A DNA stretch of 64,000 bases, from positions 62,001 to 126,000 of the forward strand of contig CAZOEL010000001.1 in assembly GCA_964578835.1 (NCBI GenBank). Reading direction: 5' to 3'. Position 1 is the stretch's first letter, and every line of letters starts with the position of its first letter. The position numbers were made by a program, and so were the translations under genes. The stretch comes from CAZOEL01 sp964578835 (lineage in GTDB: Bacteria; Desulfobacterota; Syntrophobacteria; Syntrophobacterales; Syntrophobacteraceae). A model generated the notes under the pieces. It made no database searches. It saw only the letters and a program-made list of their open reading frames with translations, and was not told the DNA's origin. This document shows positions 35,676-43,446 of the stretch, in pieces.

Positions 35676-36764
35676 TTGGACGCATTCGTGAAAAGACGCA
35701 TTACGAAGCAGATTCATGTGGGAGATGTTCCGATTGGAGGCGGCGCTCCCGTTTCGGTCCAGTCCATGACCAATACCGATACTCGTGATTCGGCGGCTAC
35801 GGTGGCGCAAATCAAACGATTGGAGGACGCCGGCTGCGAAATCGTCCGGGTGGCGGTTCCGGATGAGGAGGCGGTGGAAAAGCTGCCGTTGATCAAAAAA
35901 TCGATAGGCATACCTCTTATTGCGGATATCCATTTCGACCATCGCCTTGCCTTGGGGGCGCTCCGCGCCGGTGTGGACGGTCTCCGTCTGAATCCGGGGA
36001 ATATCGGAGGGCCGGACAAGGTCGAAAAGGTCGTGCGGGTTGCCGGGGAGCGGCGCGTTCCGATCCGGATTGGGGTCAACAGCGGTTCGCTGGAGAAGGA
36101 TCTTCTGGCGAAATTCGGGCGGCCTACTCCGGAAGCAATGGTGGAAAGCGCCCTGAGGCATGTTCGGCTTCTTGAAGACCATGATTTTGATCTGATAAAG
36201 ATTTCTTTGAAATCTTCCGATGTCCTGGATACTGTCGCCTCATACCGGCTGCTTTCTTCGCGCACCGACTACCCTCTTCATCTGGGCGTCACCGAGGCTG
36301 GGACAATTGTGGGCGGAGCCGTGAAATCCGCTCTGGGAATCGGTATTCTGCTCTTCGAAGGGATCGGGGATACGCTGCGGGTTTCCATTACGAGCGATCC
36401 CGAGGAGGAGATTCCCATAGCTTACCACATCTTGCGGGGATTGAAGCTGCGCGAGCGAGGAGTGGAATTGGTGAGTTGTCCCACGTGCGGGCGCACTGAA
36501 ATCGATCTTATCCCTCTGGTTGAAAAGGCGGAGCGTCTTTTGAGAAAATTGCGCGCTCCGCTCAAAGTCGCCGTTATGGGCTGCGTCGTCAACGGACCTG
36601 GTGAGGCGAGAGAGGCTGACGTCGGGATTGCCGGCGGGCGAGGCAACGGCCTTTTGTTCAAAAAGGGGGAACGGATTGAAAAGGTTCCTGAATCCGAGCT
36701 GTTGACGCGCCTGTTGCTCGAAATTGAAAAAATGACCGGAGAAAAGTTGCTGGAAAACTCATAG
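35676..36764 (+). CDS. ispG: 4-hydroxy-3-methylbut-2-enyl diphosphate synthase (flavodoxin/ferredoxin)
   Basis: IspG (362 aa) converts MEcPP to HMBPP in the non-mevalonate isoprenoid pathway using a [4Fe-4S] cluster. The TIM-barrel starts with VSVQSMTNTDTRD, and there follow LRLNPGNIG and GVTEAG. The cluster ligands appear in the C-terminal ferredoxin-like part as SCPTCGRTEID (two Cys) and VMGCVVNGPGEA (third Cys), with the conserved GE. The start is a TTG at 35676 after AAGGAG (9-base spacer); no in-frame ATG fits the family N-terminus. The RelA/SpoT gene follows 18 nt downstream. Confidence 0.96.
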   Translation: MDAFVKRRITKQIHVGDVPIGGGAPVSVQSMTNTDTRDSAATVAQIKRLEDAGCEIVRVAVPDEEAVEKLPLIKKSIGIPLIADIHFDHRLALGALRAGVDGLRLNPGNIGGPDKVEKVVRVAGERRVPIRIGVNSGSLEKDLLAKFGRPTPEAMVESALRHVRLLEDHDFDLIKISLKSSDVLDTVASYRLLSSRTDYPLHLGVTEAGTIVGGAVKSALGIGILLFEGIGDTLRVSITSDPEEEIPIAYHILRGLKLRERGVELVSCPTCGRTEIDLIPLVEKAERLLRKLRAPLKVAVMGCVVNGPGEAREADVGIAGGRGNGLLFKKGERIEKVPESELLTRLLLEIEKMTGEKLLENS

Positions 36765-36782
36765 GGCCGGTGGAAAAAATCT

Positions 36783-38930
36783 GTGCGATTCTTTGAAATT
36801 GTCGATCAGGTGTTGAGCTTCTATCCCAAGGCGGATGTGTCGTTTCTTGAGAAGGCTTATGTGTTTGCTGCGAAAGCGCATCAAGGAGTCTTTCGCCTTC
36901 GGGGAGAGCCGTATTTGCAGCATCCTCTGGCTGTAGCCGGGATTCTTGCCGGCATGAGGCTGGATGAGGAAAGCATTGCAGCGGGACTGCTTCACGATTC
37001 CCTCGAGGAGGGCTGGACCACGCCTGAGGCGATCGGGGAAGCTTTTGGCGCCAACGTTTCAGACATCGTTCAAGGGGTCACGAAGCTTACTCAGATCGAT
37101 CTCAGCAACCGAAAGGAGCGTCAGGCCGAATACTTGCGGAAGATGGTGCTCTCGATGTGCCAGGATATCCGCGTGGTTTTCGTGAAGCTTGCCGACAGGC
37201 TGCAGGATATGAGGAGCGCTCGGATTCGCGAACCCGAAGCGCAACGGGCTTTGGCTCAGGAGACCCTGGATATCTACGCTCCTTTAGCGGCGCGCCTTGG
37301 AATCGACTGGATGAAGCTGGAGTTGGAGGACTTGGCTTTCAGATGTCTCGAGCCGCGCGAGTACGAAGAAATCGTCCAGAAGCTGGCAACGACGGAAGAG
37401 GAGAGGCGCCGGTATATTCATGAGGTGAGAGGGATTTTGTCCGTGAAGCTCGGCGAGCATGGGCTTTCGGGGCGGATAAGCGGTCGTCCTAAGCATCTCT
37501 ATAGCATATATAAGAAGATGATTCGTCAAAACCTGGATCTGGATCGCATCTACGATCTCATCGCCTTTCGAATTATCGTGGACAGCGTAAAGACCTGCTA
37601 CGAAGCGCTTGCGGTTATTCACGCCACCTGGGAGCCGGTCTCCGGACGATTCAAGGACTACATCACCAAGCCCAAGTCCAATATGTACCAGTCTCTGCAC
37701 ACGACCGTGATAGGTCCCTACGGCGAGCGAATGGAAGTGCAGATCCGAACGGAGGAGATGAATCGCATTGCCAGGGAAGGCATTGCAGCTCATTGGCTCT
37801 ATAAAGAAGGAAAACCTTCTGAAAAGGCGGCCGCGCAGGAAACGCAGCGGTTTTCGTGGCTTCGGGAGCTGCTGGAGTGGAACAAGGACCTGGATGACCC
37901 GAAGTCGATGTTTGACGCCGTTCGGGTAGACCTCTACCCCGATGAGGTTTATGTCTTCACCCCCCAGGGAGAGGTGAAGGTCCTCCCCAAGGGCTCCACG
38001 GCGATCGACTTTGCTTACGACGTTCATACCGAAGTCGGGCATCGATGTGTGGGCGGGCGCATAAACGGAAAGCTGGCCCCCTTGCGCTACGAGCTGCAGA
38101 ACGGCGATACGGTCGAGATCATGACTTCGGCCAACCATCGACCGAGTAAGGACTGGTTGAAGCTCGTAAAGACCACTAAGGCAATGAACCGCATCCGTCA
38201 TTGGTTCAAAGCCGAGGAGCGGGAGCGGTCCATCGCGACGGGCAGAGAGATGTGTGAGCGCGAGTTCCGAAAGAAAGGACTCAATTTCAACCATTATTTC
38301 AACTCGTCCGAGCTCCACGAAGCCGCTAAGGCCTTTTCGCTGCGCAGCATTGACGATCTGCTGGCGAGCGTCGGGTATATGAAGATCACTCCCGCTCAGG
38401 TGATTGGCAGAATGCCCATAACGCTTGAAGCGGAAGAGACGGGAAAAGAAGACGCCATTCAGGTGGAGAAGCGAAAATCCCACCGAGGCGAGGACGGCGT
38501 CCGGGTTATTGGAATAAACGATATGTTGACGCGCATGGCCAAATGCTGCAATCCAGTGCCGGGAGAGCGGATTACCGGCTACATTACCAGGGGGAAAGGC
38601 ATCACGGTTCACAGGGCTTCCTGTCCGAATATTTCCAGAGCCGAGAGGCAGAGAACGATCGATGTCCAATGGAATTCAGGCGCAGAACAAGTCTACCCGG
38701 TGGATATCCGAGTTGTTTACTCCGGGGACAAGGGGATGCTTGCCGCTTTGAACGGAGTATTGGGGCAGCTCGACGTGAATGTGATCGGTCTCGATATGGA
38801 GGCGAAGACTAAAGATGAGCTTAGCGCTTGTCGATTGAAAATAGAGGTGAAAGATACCAGGCATCTCCAGCGGGTTCTCTCCGCCTTGCGAGCGGAAAAG
38901 GGCGTATACCGGGTTTCGAGGAGCGCGTGA
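36783..38930 (+). CDS. RelA/SpoT-family (p)ppGpp synthetase/hydrolase
   Basis: The product (715 aa) is a long RSH enzyme. The N-terminal HD hydrolase domain retains the metal ligands (YLQHPLAVAGIL, LLHDSLEEG, LADRLQDMR). The synthetase domain shows YDLIAFRIIV, GRFKDYITKPKSNMYQSLHTTVIGP and EVQIRTEEMNRIAREGIAAHW. A TGS domain (VYVFTPQGEVKVLPKGSTAIDFAYDVHTEVGH), a zinc-finger/ridge region (RMAKCCNPVPGERITGYITRGKGITVHRASC) and a C-terminal ACT domain follow. The hydrolase residues are intact, so this is likely the bifunctional Rel/SpoT enzyme rather than a synthetase-only RelA. It is co-directional with ispG, using a GTG start. Confidence 0.95.
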   Translation: MRFFEIVDQVLSFYPKADVSFLEKAYVFAAKAHQGVFRLRGEPYLQHPLAVAGILAGMRLDEESIAAGLLHDSLEEGWTTPEAIGEAFGANVSDIVQGVTKLTQIDLSNRKERQAEYLRKMVLSMCQDIRVVFVKLADRLQDMRSARIREPEAQRALAQETLDIYAPLAARLGIDWMKLELEDLAFRCLEPREYEEIVQKLATTEEERRRYIHEVRGILSVKLGEHGLSGRISGRPKHLYSIYKKMIRQNLDLDRIYDLIAFRIIVDSVKTCYEALAVIHATWEPVSGRFKDYITKPKSNMYQSLHTTVIGPYGERMEVQIRTEEMNRIAREGIAAHWLYKEGKPSEKAAAQETQRFSWLRELLEWNKDLDDPKSMFDAVRVDLYPDEVYVFTPQGEVKVLPKGSTAIDFAYDVHTEVGHRCVGGRINGKLAPLRYELQNGDTVEIMTSANHRPSKDWLKLVKTTKAMNRIRHWFKAEERERSIATGREMCEREFRKKGLNFNHYFNSSELHEAAKAFSLRSIDDLLASVGYMKITPAQVIGRMPITLEAEETGKEDAIQVEKRKSHRGEDGVRVIGINDMLTRMAKCCNPVPGERITGYITRGKGITVHRASCPNISRAERQRTIDVQWNSGAEQVYPVDIRVVYSGDKGMLAALNGVLGQLDVNVIGLDMEAKTKDELSACRLKIEVKDTRHLQRVLSALRAEKGVYRVSRSA

Positions 38931-39073
38931 CCAAGTATTTCACTGTGTGAAAGACGATCGGGGTTTTGTGTGGAAAGGTCATATAAAGAACGCTCTCGTT
39001 GACAGCTTTATAAAAAATAATGCTTCCGCATCAAAAAAAACTCTGTTGAAGGGCTTGGAGACTGGAAAAAGTG

Positions 39074-39102
39074 TTGTTTTTCAAAATTTGTGGCTTTAAT
39101 AT
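39074..39102 (+). promoter_or_regulatory. Candidate sigma-70 promoter upstream of the HU gene
   Basis: TTGTTT (39074-39079) is followed after 17 bases by TAATAT (39097-39102) in the 498-bp AT-rich gap (38931-39428) between the RelA/SpoT gene and the HU gene. A second weaker pair (TTGTGT 39163-39168, 15-base spacer, TATACT 39184-39189) lies nearer the gene. The leader would be long, about 240-320 nt. An imperfect stem (AGCCGGTT/AACGGCT, about 39141-39161) lies in the region. No other gene is seen in the gap. Confidence 0.45.
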
Positions 39103-39428
39103 ATCCGCCAATTGTCCTAGCGTGCGAAACCAAGGGATGGAGCCGGTTCAATATAACGGCTCTTGTGTAAAAGCGAAAACTGATATACTGCTCTGTAACG
39201 AGTGTCTTAAATACGGGTTACACCATGGTTTCTTGTTTATTTAAGGGGCATGCGGGGAATCTCTGAGGAGAATGAGGTTCCTTTAGACCACGTTGGACGG
39301 CTCCTATATGCCGCTGTGTTGAGTAATGGGGCTTATTTTCGGCATGAAAGGAGGTGTTGGATGGGCGGGCCGTCGAAGCTGGAAATGGTATCAGGGGTGA
39401 ATTAAAAATATGATGAGGAGGAAAGAGT

Positions 39429-39701
39429 ATGACAAAGGCTGATCTGGTTTCCAAGATTGCTGGAGATGGCGGCATCACCAAGTCGCAGGCTGAGAAGGCT
39501 GTTGACGGTTTTGTAGCGGCGGTATCCGATGCGCTTGCCAGTGGTGAAAAAGTTACTTTGGTTGGGTTTGGAACTTTCAGTGTTGGCGAAAGAACCGAAC
39601 GAGAAGGCCGTAATCCCCGAACCGGTGAAAAAATCACCATCCCTGCTTCTAAGGTGGTGAAGTTCAAACCGGGCAAAAGCCTGAGTGATAAAGTTAAGTA
39701 G
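39429..39701 (+). CDS. hup: HU-family DNA-binding protein
   Basis: The product (90 aa) is a histone-like HU/IHF-family dimer subunit that bends and compacts DNA. It has the typical length. N-terminal helices are MTKADLVSKIAGDGGITKSQAEKAVDGFVAAV; the beta-saddle is KVTLVGFGTFSVGERTEREGRNPRTGEKI (with the RNPRTG tip motif) followed by IPASKVVKFKPGKSL. A strong AGGAGG precedes the ATG by about 7 bases, suiting an abundant protein. It is flanked by long intergenic regions and is followed by a GC-rich hairpin. Confidence 0.97.
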   Translation: MTKADLVSKIAGDGGITKSQAEKAVDGFVAAVSDALASGEKVTLVGFGTFSVGERTEREGRNPRTGEKITIPASKVVKFKPGKSLSDKVK

Positions 39702-39708
39702 AGACTTG

Positions 39709-39734
39709 GGGAGGGGTTGTCGTGGGCCCCTCCC
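39709..39734 (+). terminator. GC-rich hairpin after the HU gene
   Basis: GGGAGGGG (39709-39716) and CCCCTCCC (39727-39734) form an 8-bp all-but-one G/C stem with a 10-nt loop, starting 8 bases after the HU stop codon. A T-tract is absent immediately downstream, so termination may be rho-assisted. Confidence 0.55.
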
Positions 39735-39852
39735 GCCTTGCGCTCACTTGCCTCCCAATTGTCTCCAGCCTTTTATCGCATCTCTCATCGAGCTTCCCTT
39801 TCATTTGCTGCATTTGCCAAGGTATTGGCATTTCACCCGTTTTTTTCATTAA

Positions 39853-39881
39853 TTGACAATTATCTTACAAAATCTTAGGTT
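39853..39881 (+). promoter_or_regulatory. Sigma-70-like promoter for the aconitase gene
   Basis: A perfect TTGACA (39853-39858) is followed after 17 bases by TAGGTT (39876-39881) within very AT-rich DNA. Transcription would start near 39888, about 140 nt upstream of the aconitase GTG. The remainder of the 327-bp gap 39702-40028 contains the HU terminator and no gene that I can support. Confidence 0.55.
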
Positions 39882-40028
39882 GAATTTGGTTTTTTCAATT
39901 TCTCCGCTGTGAAGATCACAAAGGTTCGGAGCAGGAGGGCTCTGACTTCATTGCTTCGTCCAATCCTTTTTTGGGGTGAATTCTCTCCGCGCGTGGAAAA
40001 GTTGTTGCATACTATTTAGGAGGAAAAG

Positions 40029-41966
40029 GTGTCGAAAAATCTTGCTCAAAAAATACTGGAAGCTCATCTTGTGGAAGGGCGCTGCGCTCCGGGAGAGGAG
40101 ATCGCCATCAAGATCGATCACATCCTTTTGCAGGATGCCACGGGCACGATGGCGATGCTCGAATTCGAGGCCCTGGGGCTCGAGAAGATCAAGGCGGAGC
40201 TGGCCGTTCAGTACGTCGATCACAACATCTTGCAGACAGACAATAAGAATGCCGACGATCACAAGTATCTTAGAACCGCCTGCGCCCGATACGGTCTCCA
40301 TTATAGTCCGGCGGGAAACGGGGTGTCCCATCAGGTGCACATGGAGCGCTTCGGAGTTCCGGGAAAAACCATGCTCGGCTCTGACAGCCACACTCCGGGG
40401 GCGGCGGGGATTTCCATGCTCGCCATGGGCGCCGGCGGTCTCGATGTAGCCATGGCCATGGCTGGGCATCCGTACTACCTGCCCTGTCCGAAGGTTCTGG
40501 GAGTGAAGCTTACAGGCGAGCTTCCCGATTGGGTAAGCGCCAAGGACGTCATCCTGGAGATGCTCCGCCGTTACGGCGTGAAGGGATGCGTGGGCAAAAT
40601 CGTCGAATATTACGGTCCGGGAGTGAAGAGCCTCTCCGCTACGGATCGCGAGACCATCGGCAATATGGGGACAGAGCTCGGCGCCACTACTACCGTCTTC
40701 CCCTCAGACGAGAATACCAGAGCCTACATGGAGGCTCAGGGCAGAGGCCACCTTTGGAGCGAGCTCCATGCTGACGAAGGCGCTCAATACGACGAGTATG
40801 ACGAAATCGATCTGTCCAAGGTGGAGCCTCTTATCGCGTGCCCGTCATCTCCGGGAAATGTCGTAACGGTGCGTGAAGTGGCCGGTCTTAAAGTAGATCA
40901 GGTGATCGTCGGAAGCAGTGTGAATTCCTCTTTTAGAGACCTCATGGTAGTGGCGAAAATAATGGAGGGACGCCATTGCGATCCGACGGTGTCTTTCCAC
41001 GTCAATCCCGGCAGCCGGCAGGTGATAGAGAACATTGCGGCTCTGGGAGGCGTGGTGTCGCTGCTCGCCTCAGGCGCCCGCATCCACGAACCCGGCTGCC
41101 TAGGGTGCATTGGAATGGGACAGGCGCCCGGGACCGGAGAGGTTAGCCTTCGAACGATGCCTCGCAATTTCCCCGGCCGCTCCGGAACCAAAGACGATAA
41201 GGTATATCTATGCTCTCCCGAGGTGGTCGCCGCCGCCGCTCTTAAAGGTGTGATCACCGATCCCAGAGACTTGGGCGGCGAGATGGCGTATCCTCGAATC
41301 CAGGATCCCGAGAAGTATTTGGTGGATATTTCCTCCATCGCCTTTCCCTCCGAGGAGCTCAGAAAGACGGAAGTAATCCGTGGTCCCAATATCAAGCCTC
41401 TGGCGGAGTTCGACGCTCTTCCCGATACTTTGAAGGCTGAAGTGGCGCTCAAAGTCGAGGATAACATCTCGACCGACACCATCATGCCCGCGGGCAACAA
41501 GGTGCTCCCGCTACGGTCCAACATCATGGCTATAAGCGAATTTGTGTATTCGCAGATAAACCCCGATTTCCACAAAGAGTGCCAGGAGAAGGGCTCGGTC
41601 GTAATCGTTGGAGGAGAGAATTACGGACAGGGCTCGAGCCGGGAGCATGCAGCCCTGGCGCCGCGCTACCTCGGGGTGCGCGCAAAAATTGCAAAAAGCT
41701 TTGCCCGAATTCATAAGGCGAACCTTTGCAACTTCGGCATTTTGCCTCTTACTTTCAAAAACGCCGCTGATTACGAGCTTTTCAAAAAAGGCTCCAAGGT
41801 GGTTTTCCCCGATGTGAAAGCGCGCATAGAAAAAGGAGACGCGGAGATTCCGGTCGAAGTGGACGGCCATACGGTCCTCCTGTCTCTCGATGTGTCCGAC
41901 CGCCAGCGAAAACACCTCGTCGCCGGCGGAGTTCTCAATTATGTAAAGAAAAGTATGCTGATCTAA
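40029..41966 (+). CDS. Aconitate hydratase, short (Aquifex-type) family
   Basis: The product (645 aa) is a short aconitase with the IPM-isomerase-like domain order: VQYVDHNILQTD, MLGSDSHTPGAAG, GCLGCIGMGQAPGTG, then the C-terminal swivel domain with GGENYGQGSSREHAALAPRYLGV. It interconverts citrate and isocitrate. The length and motifs fit the compact 'Aquifex-type' aconitases rather than 900-residue AcnA. Cysteines C357 and C360 in GCLGCIG give two ligands for the [4Fe-4S] cluster, but the usual GSCTN block reads GSSVN (residues 295-299), so the third canonical cysteine is a serine (S297). GTG 40029 has a strong AGGAGG upstream. It is first in the TCA cluster. Confidence 0.93.
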   Translation: MSKNLAQKILEAHLVEGRCAPGEEIAIKIDHILLQDATGTMAMLEFEALGLEKIKAELAVQYVDHNILQTDNKNADDHKYLRTACARYGLHYSPAGNGVSHQVHMERFGVPGKTMLGSDSHTPGAAGISMLAMGAGGLDVAMAMAGHPYYLPCPKVLGVKLTGELPDWVSAKDVILEMLRRYGVKGCVGKIVEYYGPGVKSLSATDRETIGNMGTELGATTTVFPSDENTRAYMEAQGRGHLWSELHADEGAQYDEYDEIDLSKVEPLIACPSSPGNVVTVREVAGLKVDQVIVGSSVNSSFRDLMVVAKIMEGRHCDPTVSFHVNPGSRQVIENIAALGGVVSLLASGARIHEPGCLGCIGMGQAPGTGEVSLRTMPRNFPGRSGTKDDKVYLCSPEVVAAAALKGVITDPRDLGGEMAYPRIQDPEKYLVDISSIAFPSEELRKTEVIRGPNIKPLAEFDALPDTLKAEVALKVEDNISTDTIMPAGNKVLPLRSNIMAISEFVYSQINPDFHKECQEKGSVVIVGGENYGQGSSREHAALAPRYLGVRAKIAKSFARIHKANLCNFGILPLTFKNAADYELFKKGSKVVFPDVKARIEKGDAEIPVEVDGHTVLLSLDVSDRQRKHLVAGGVLNYVKKSMLI

Positions 41967-42010
41967 GCGATTTCAGGACTTACATTAATAGTACTGGAAT
42001 TATCCTCTTT

Positions 42011-42061
42011 TCGGTCGGAAGCGCACAGGAAAAAGCCTTTTTCCTGTGCGCTTCCGACCGA
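42011..42061. repeat. 51-bp perfect palindrome between aconitase and citrate synthase genes
   Basis: Arms of 25 bp (42011-42035 and 42037-42061) are exact inverted complements around a single central base (42036). The left arm begins TCGGTCGGAAGCGCACAGG and runs into AAAAAG; the right is its mirror. As RNA it would form a very long hairpin ending 51 bases before the citrate synthase start. It could be a terminator/attenuator, an mRNA-processing hairpin that stabilises one transcript half, or an inserted palindromic element. No T-tract follows it. Confidence 0.8.
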
Positions 42062-42111
42062 CGCCATTCTTTGAAGATTTATTGCGTCACCACTTCATCT
42101 TGGAGGATCAT

Positions 42112-43305
42112 ATGGATCAGGCCGCTCGCGTAAAGAATACCGGACTGAGAGGCGTAACCGTAGCAGACACCAAAGTCAGTTATATAGATGGCGACAACGG
42201 CGTTCTCATCTATAGAGGGTTCAGGATCGAGGACTTAGCCGCAAATTCATCATTCATGGAAACGGCTTATTTGCTGCTCTATGGCGTTTTGCCCGACAAG
42301 CGCCAGCTCGATGAGTTCAGCGGACAGGTTGCAGAAGCCGGAAAGCTGCCAAGCTTCATCTACGATTGCTTCAGGAGTCTTCCCAAGGACGCCGACCCCA
42401 TGGATGTGCTCCAGGCCGCTATTCCTCTACTCGCCACCGTCGATCCCGACCTGCGCAGCGATTCAAGAGAGGCCAACGCGCGGATGGCTGTCAGGCTCAT
42501 CGCTCAGCTTCCCGCGGTAACCGCCGCATGGCACAGGATACGGCAGGGATTGGATCCTTTACCTCCGGATGAATCCTTATCACATGCGGCCAATTTTTTG
42601 TGGCAGCTTCAGGGGAAGAAGCCCGATCCGGAGATTGCGCGCGATCTCGATGTATGCCTTGTTCTCCATGCCGATCATACCTTCAATGCCTCAACTTTCG
42701 CCTGCCGCGAAGTGGTGTCGACCAAGGCTCACATGTATGCGGGCGTTTCGGCGGGCATCGGGGCTCTTTCGGGAAGTCTTCACGGCGGAGCCAATGCGCG
42801 GGTCATGCAGATGCTTTTCGAGATTGAAAAGGAAGTCGGACATGGCGGAGACATCGAAGCCTGGGTCCGCAATCGCATCGATTCCGGCAAGAAGATCATG
42901 GGCATGGGACATGCCGTCTACAAGACCTTCGATCCGCGTTCGGTCGTTCTCAAGGAAATGTCTCAACGGCTCGGCAAGAAGCTCGGGAATGAGCATTGGT
43001 ACGAATGGCTTACCAGGATAGAAGCTGCGGGGCTCCAGGAATTTGAAAAAAAGGGCAAAGCGAACATCAAGTCCAACGTCGATTTCTACAGCGGCTCCGT
43101 CTATTACCTGATGGGAATCCCCGTGGATCTCATGACGCCCATCTTCGCAATCTCCCGAGTATCCGGGTGGTGCGCCCACATCATCGAAGAAAAATTCGCC
43201 GAAGCGCAGGAAAAGCCGGCCCTCTACAGGCCTCAGGCCGAGTATGTCGGCGACTACTGCGGCCCGATCGGCTGCGAATACCGGCCCCTGGACAATAGAG
43301 AATAG
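42112..43305 (+). CDS. gltA: Citrate synthase
   Basis: The product (397 aa) condenses acetyl-CoA with oxaloacetate. It carries the family blocks LIYRGFRIEDLAANSSFMETAYLLLYG, the catalytic-histidine regions SLHGGANARVMQM and GMGHAVYKTFDPRS, and the aspartate motif SNVDFYSGSVYYLMGIP. Length and N-terminus resemble the Gram-positive/archaeal-type short citrate synthases and 2-methylcitrate synthases, so activity with propionyl-CoA cannot be excluded. ATG 42112 is supported by GGAGG 5 bases upstream; a longer in-frame GTG/ATG-like extension would begin inside the upstream palindrome. The next gene, sdhA, follows after 141 bp. Confidence 0.93.
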   Translation: MDQAARVKNTGLRGVTVADTKVSYIDGDNGVLIYRGFRIEDLAANSSFMETAYLLLYGVLPDKRQLDEFSGQVAEAGKLPSFIYDCFRSLPKDADPMDVLQAAIPLLATVDPDLRSDSREANARMAVRLIAQLPAVTAAWHRIRQGLDPLPPDESLSHAANFLWQLQGKKPDPEIARDLDVCLVLHADHTFNASTFACREVVSTKAHMYAGVSAGIGALSGSLHGGANARVMQMLFEIEKEVGHGGDIEAWVRNRIDSGKKIMGMGHAVYKTFDPRSVVLKEMSQRLGKKLGNEHWYEWLTRIEAAGLQEFEKKGKANIKSNVDFYSGSVYYLMGIPVDLMTPIFAISRVSGWCAHIIEEKFAEAQEKPALYRPQAEYVGDYCGPIGCEYRPLDNRE

Positions 43306-43446
43306 ACCTGGAGGCGAGAGGGAAGGACGGCAAAGCGAAGAGCGTTCCTCACGCTTCCTTCCTTCCGCATCTTTCCTCTCGATAGCTTTATATGCCTCCA
43401 GCCCCTCGCCTTACGCCTACAAGCATCGCTACCAGAAAGGAAAACA

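Noticed and set aside
38999..39004. TTGACA upstream of the HU gene
   Set aside because: A perfect -35-like hexamer, but no acceptable -10 box lies 16-18 bases downstream.
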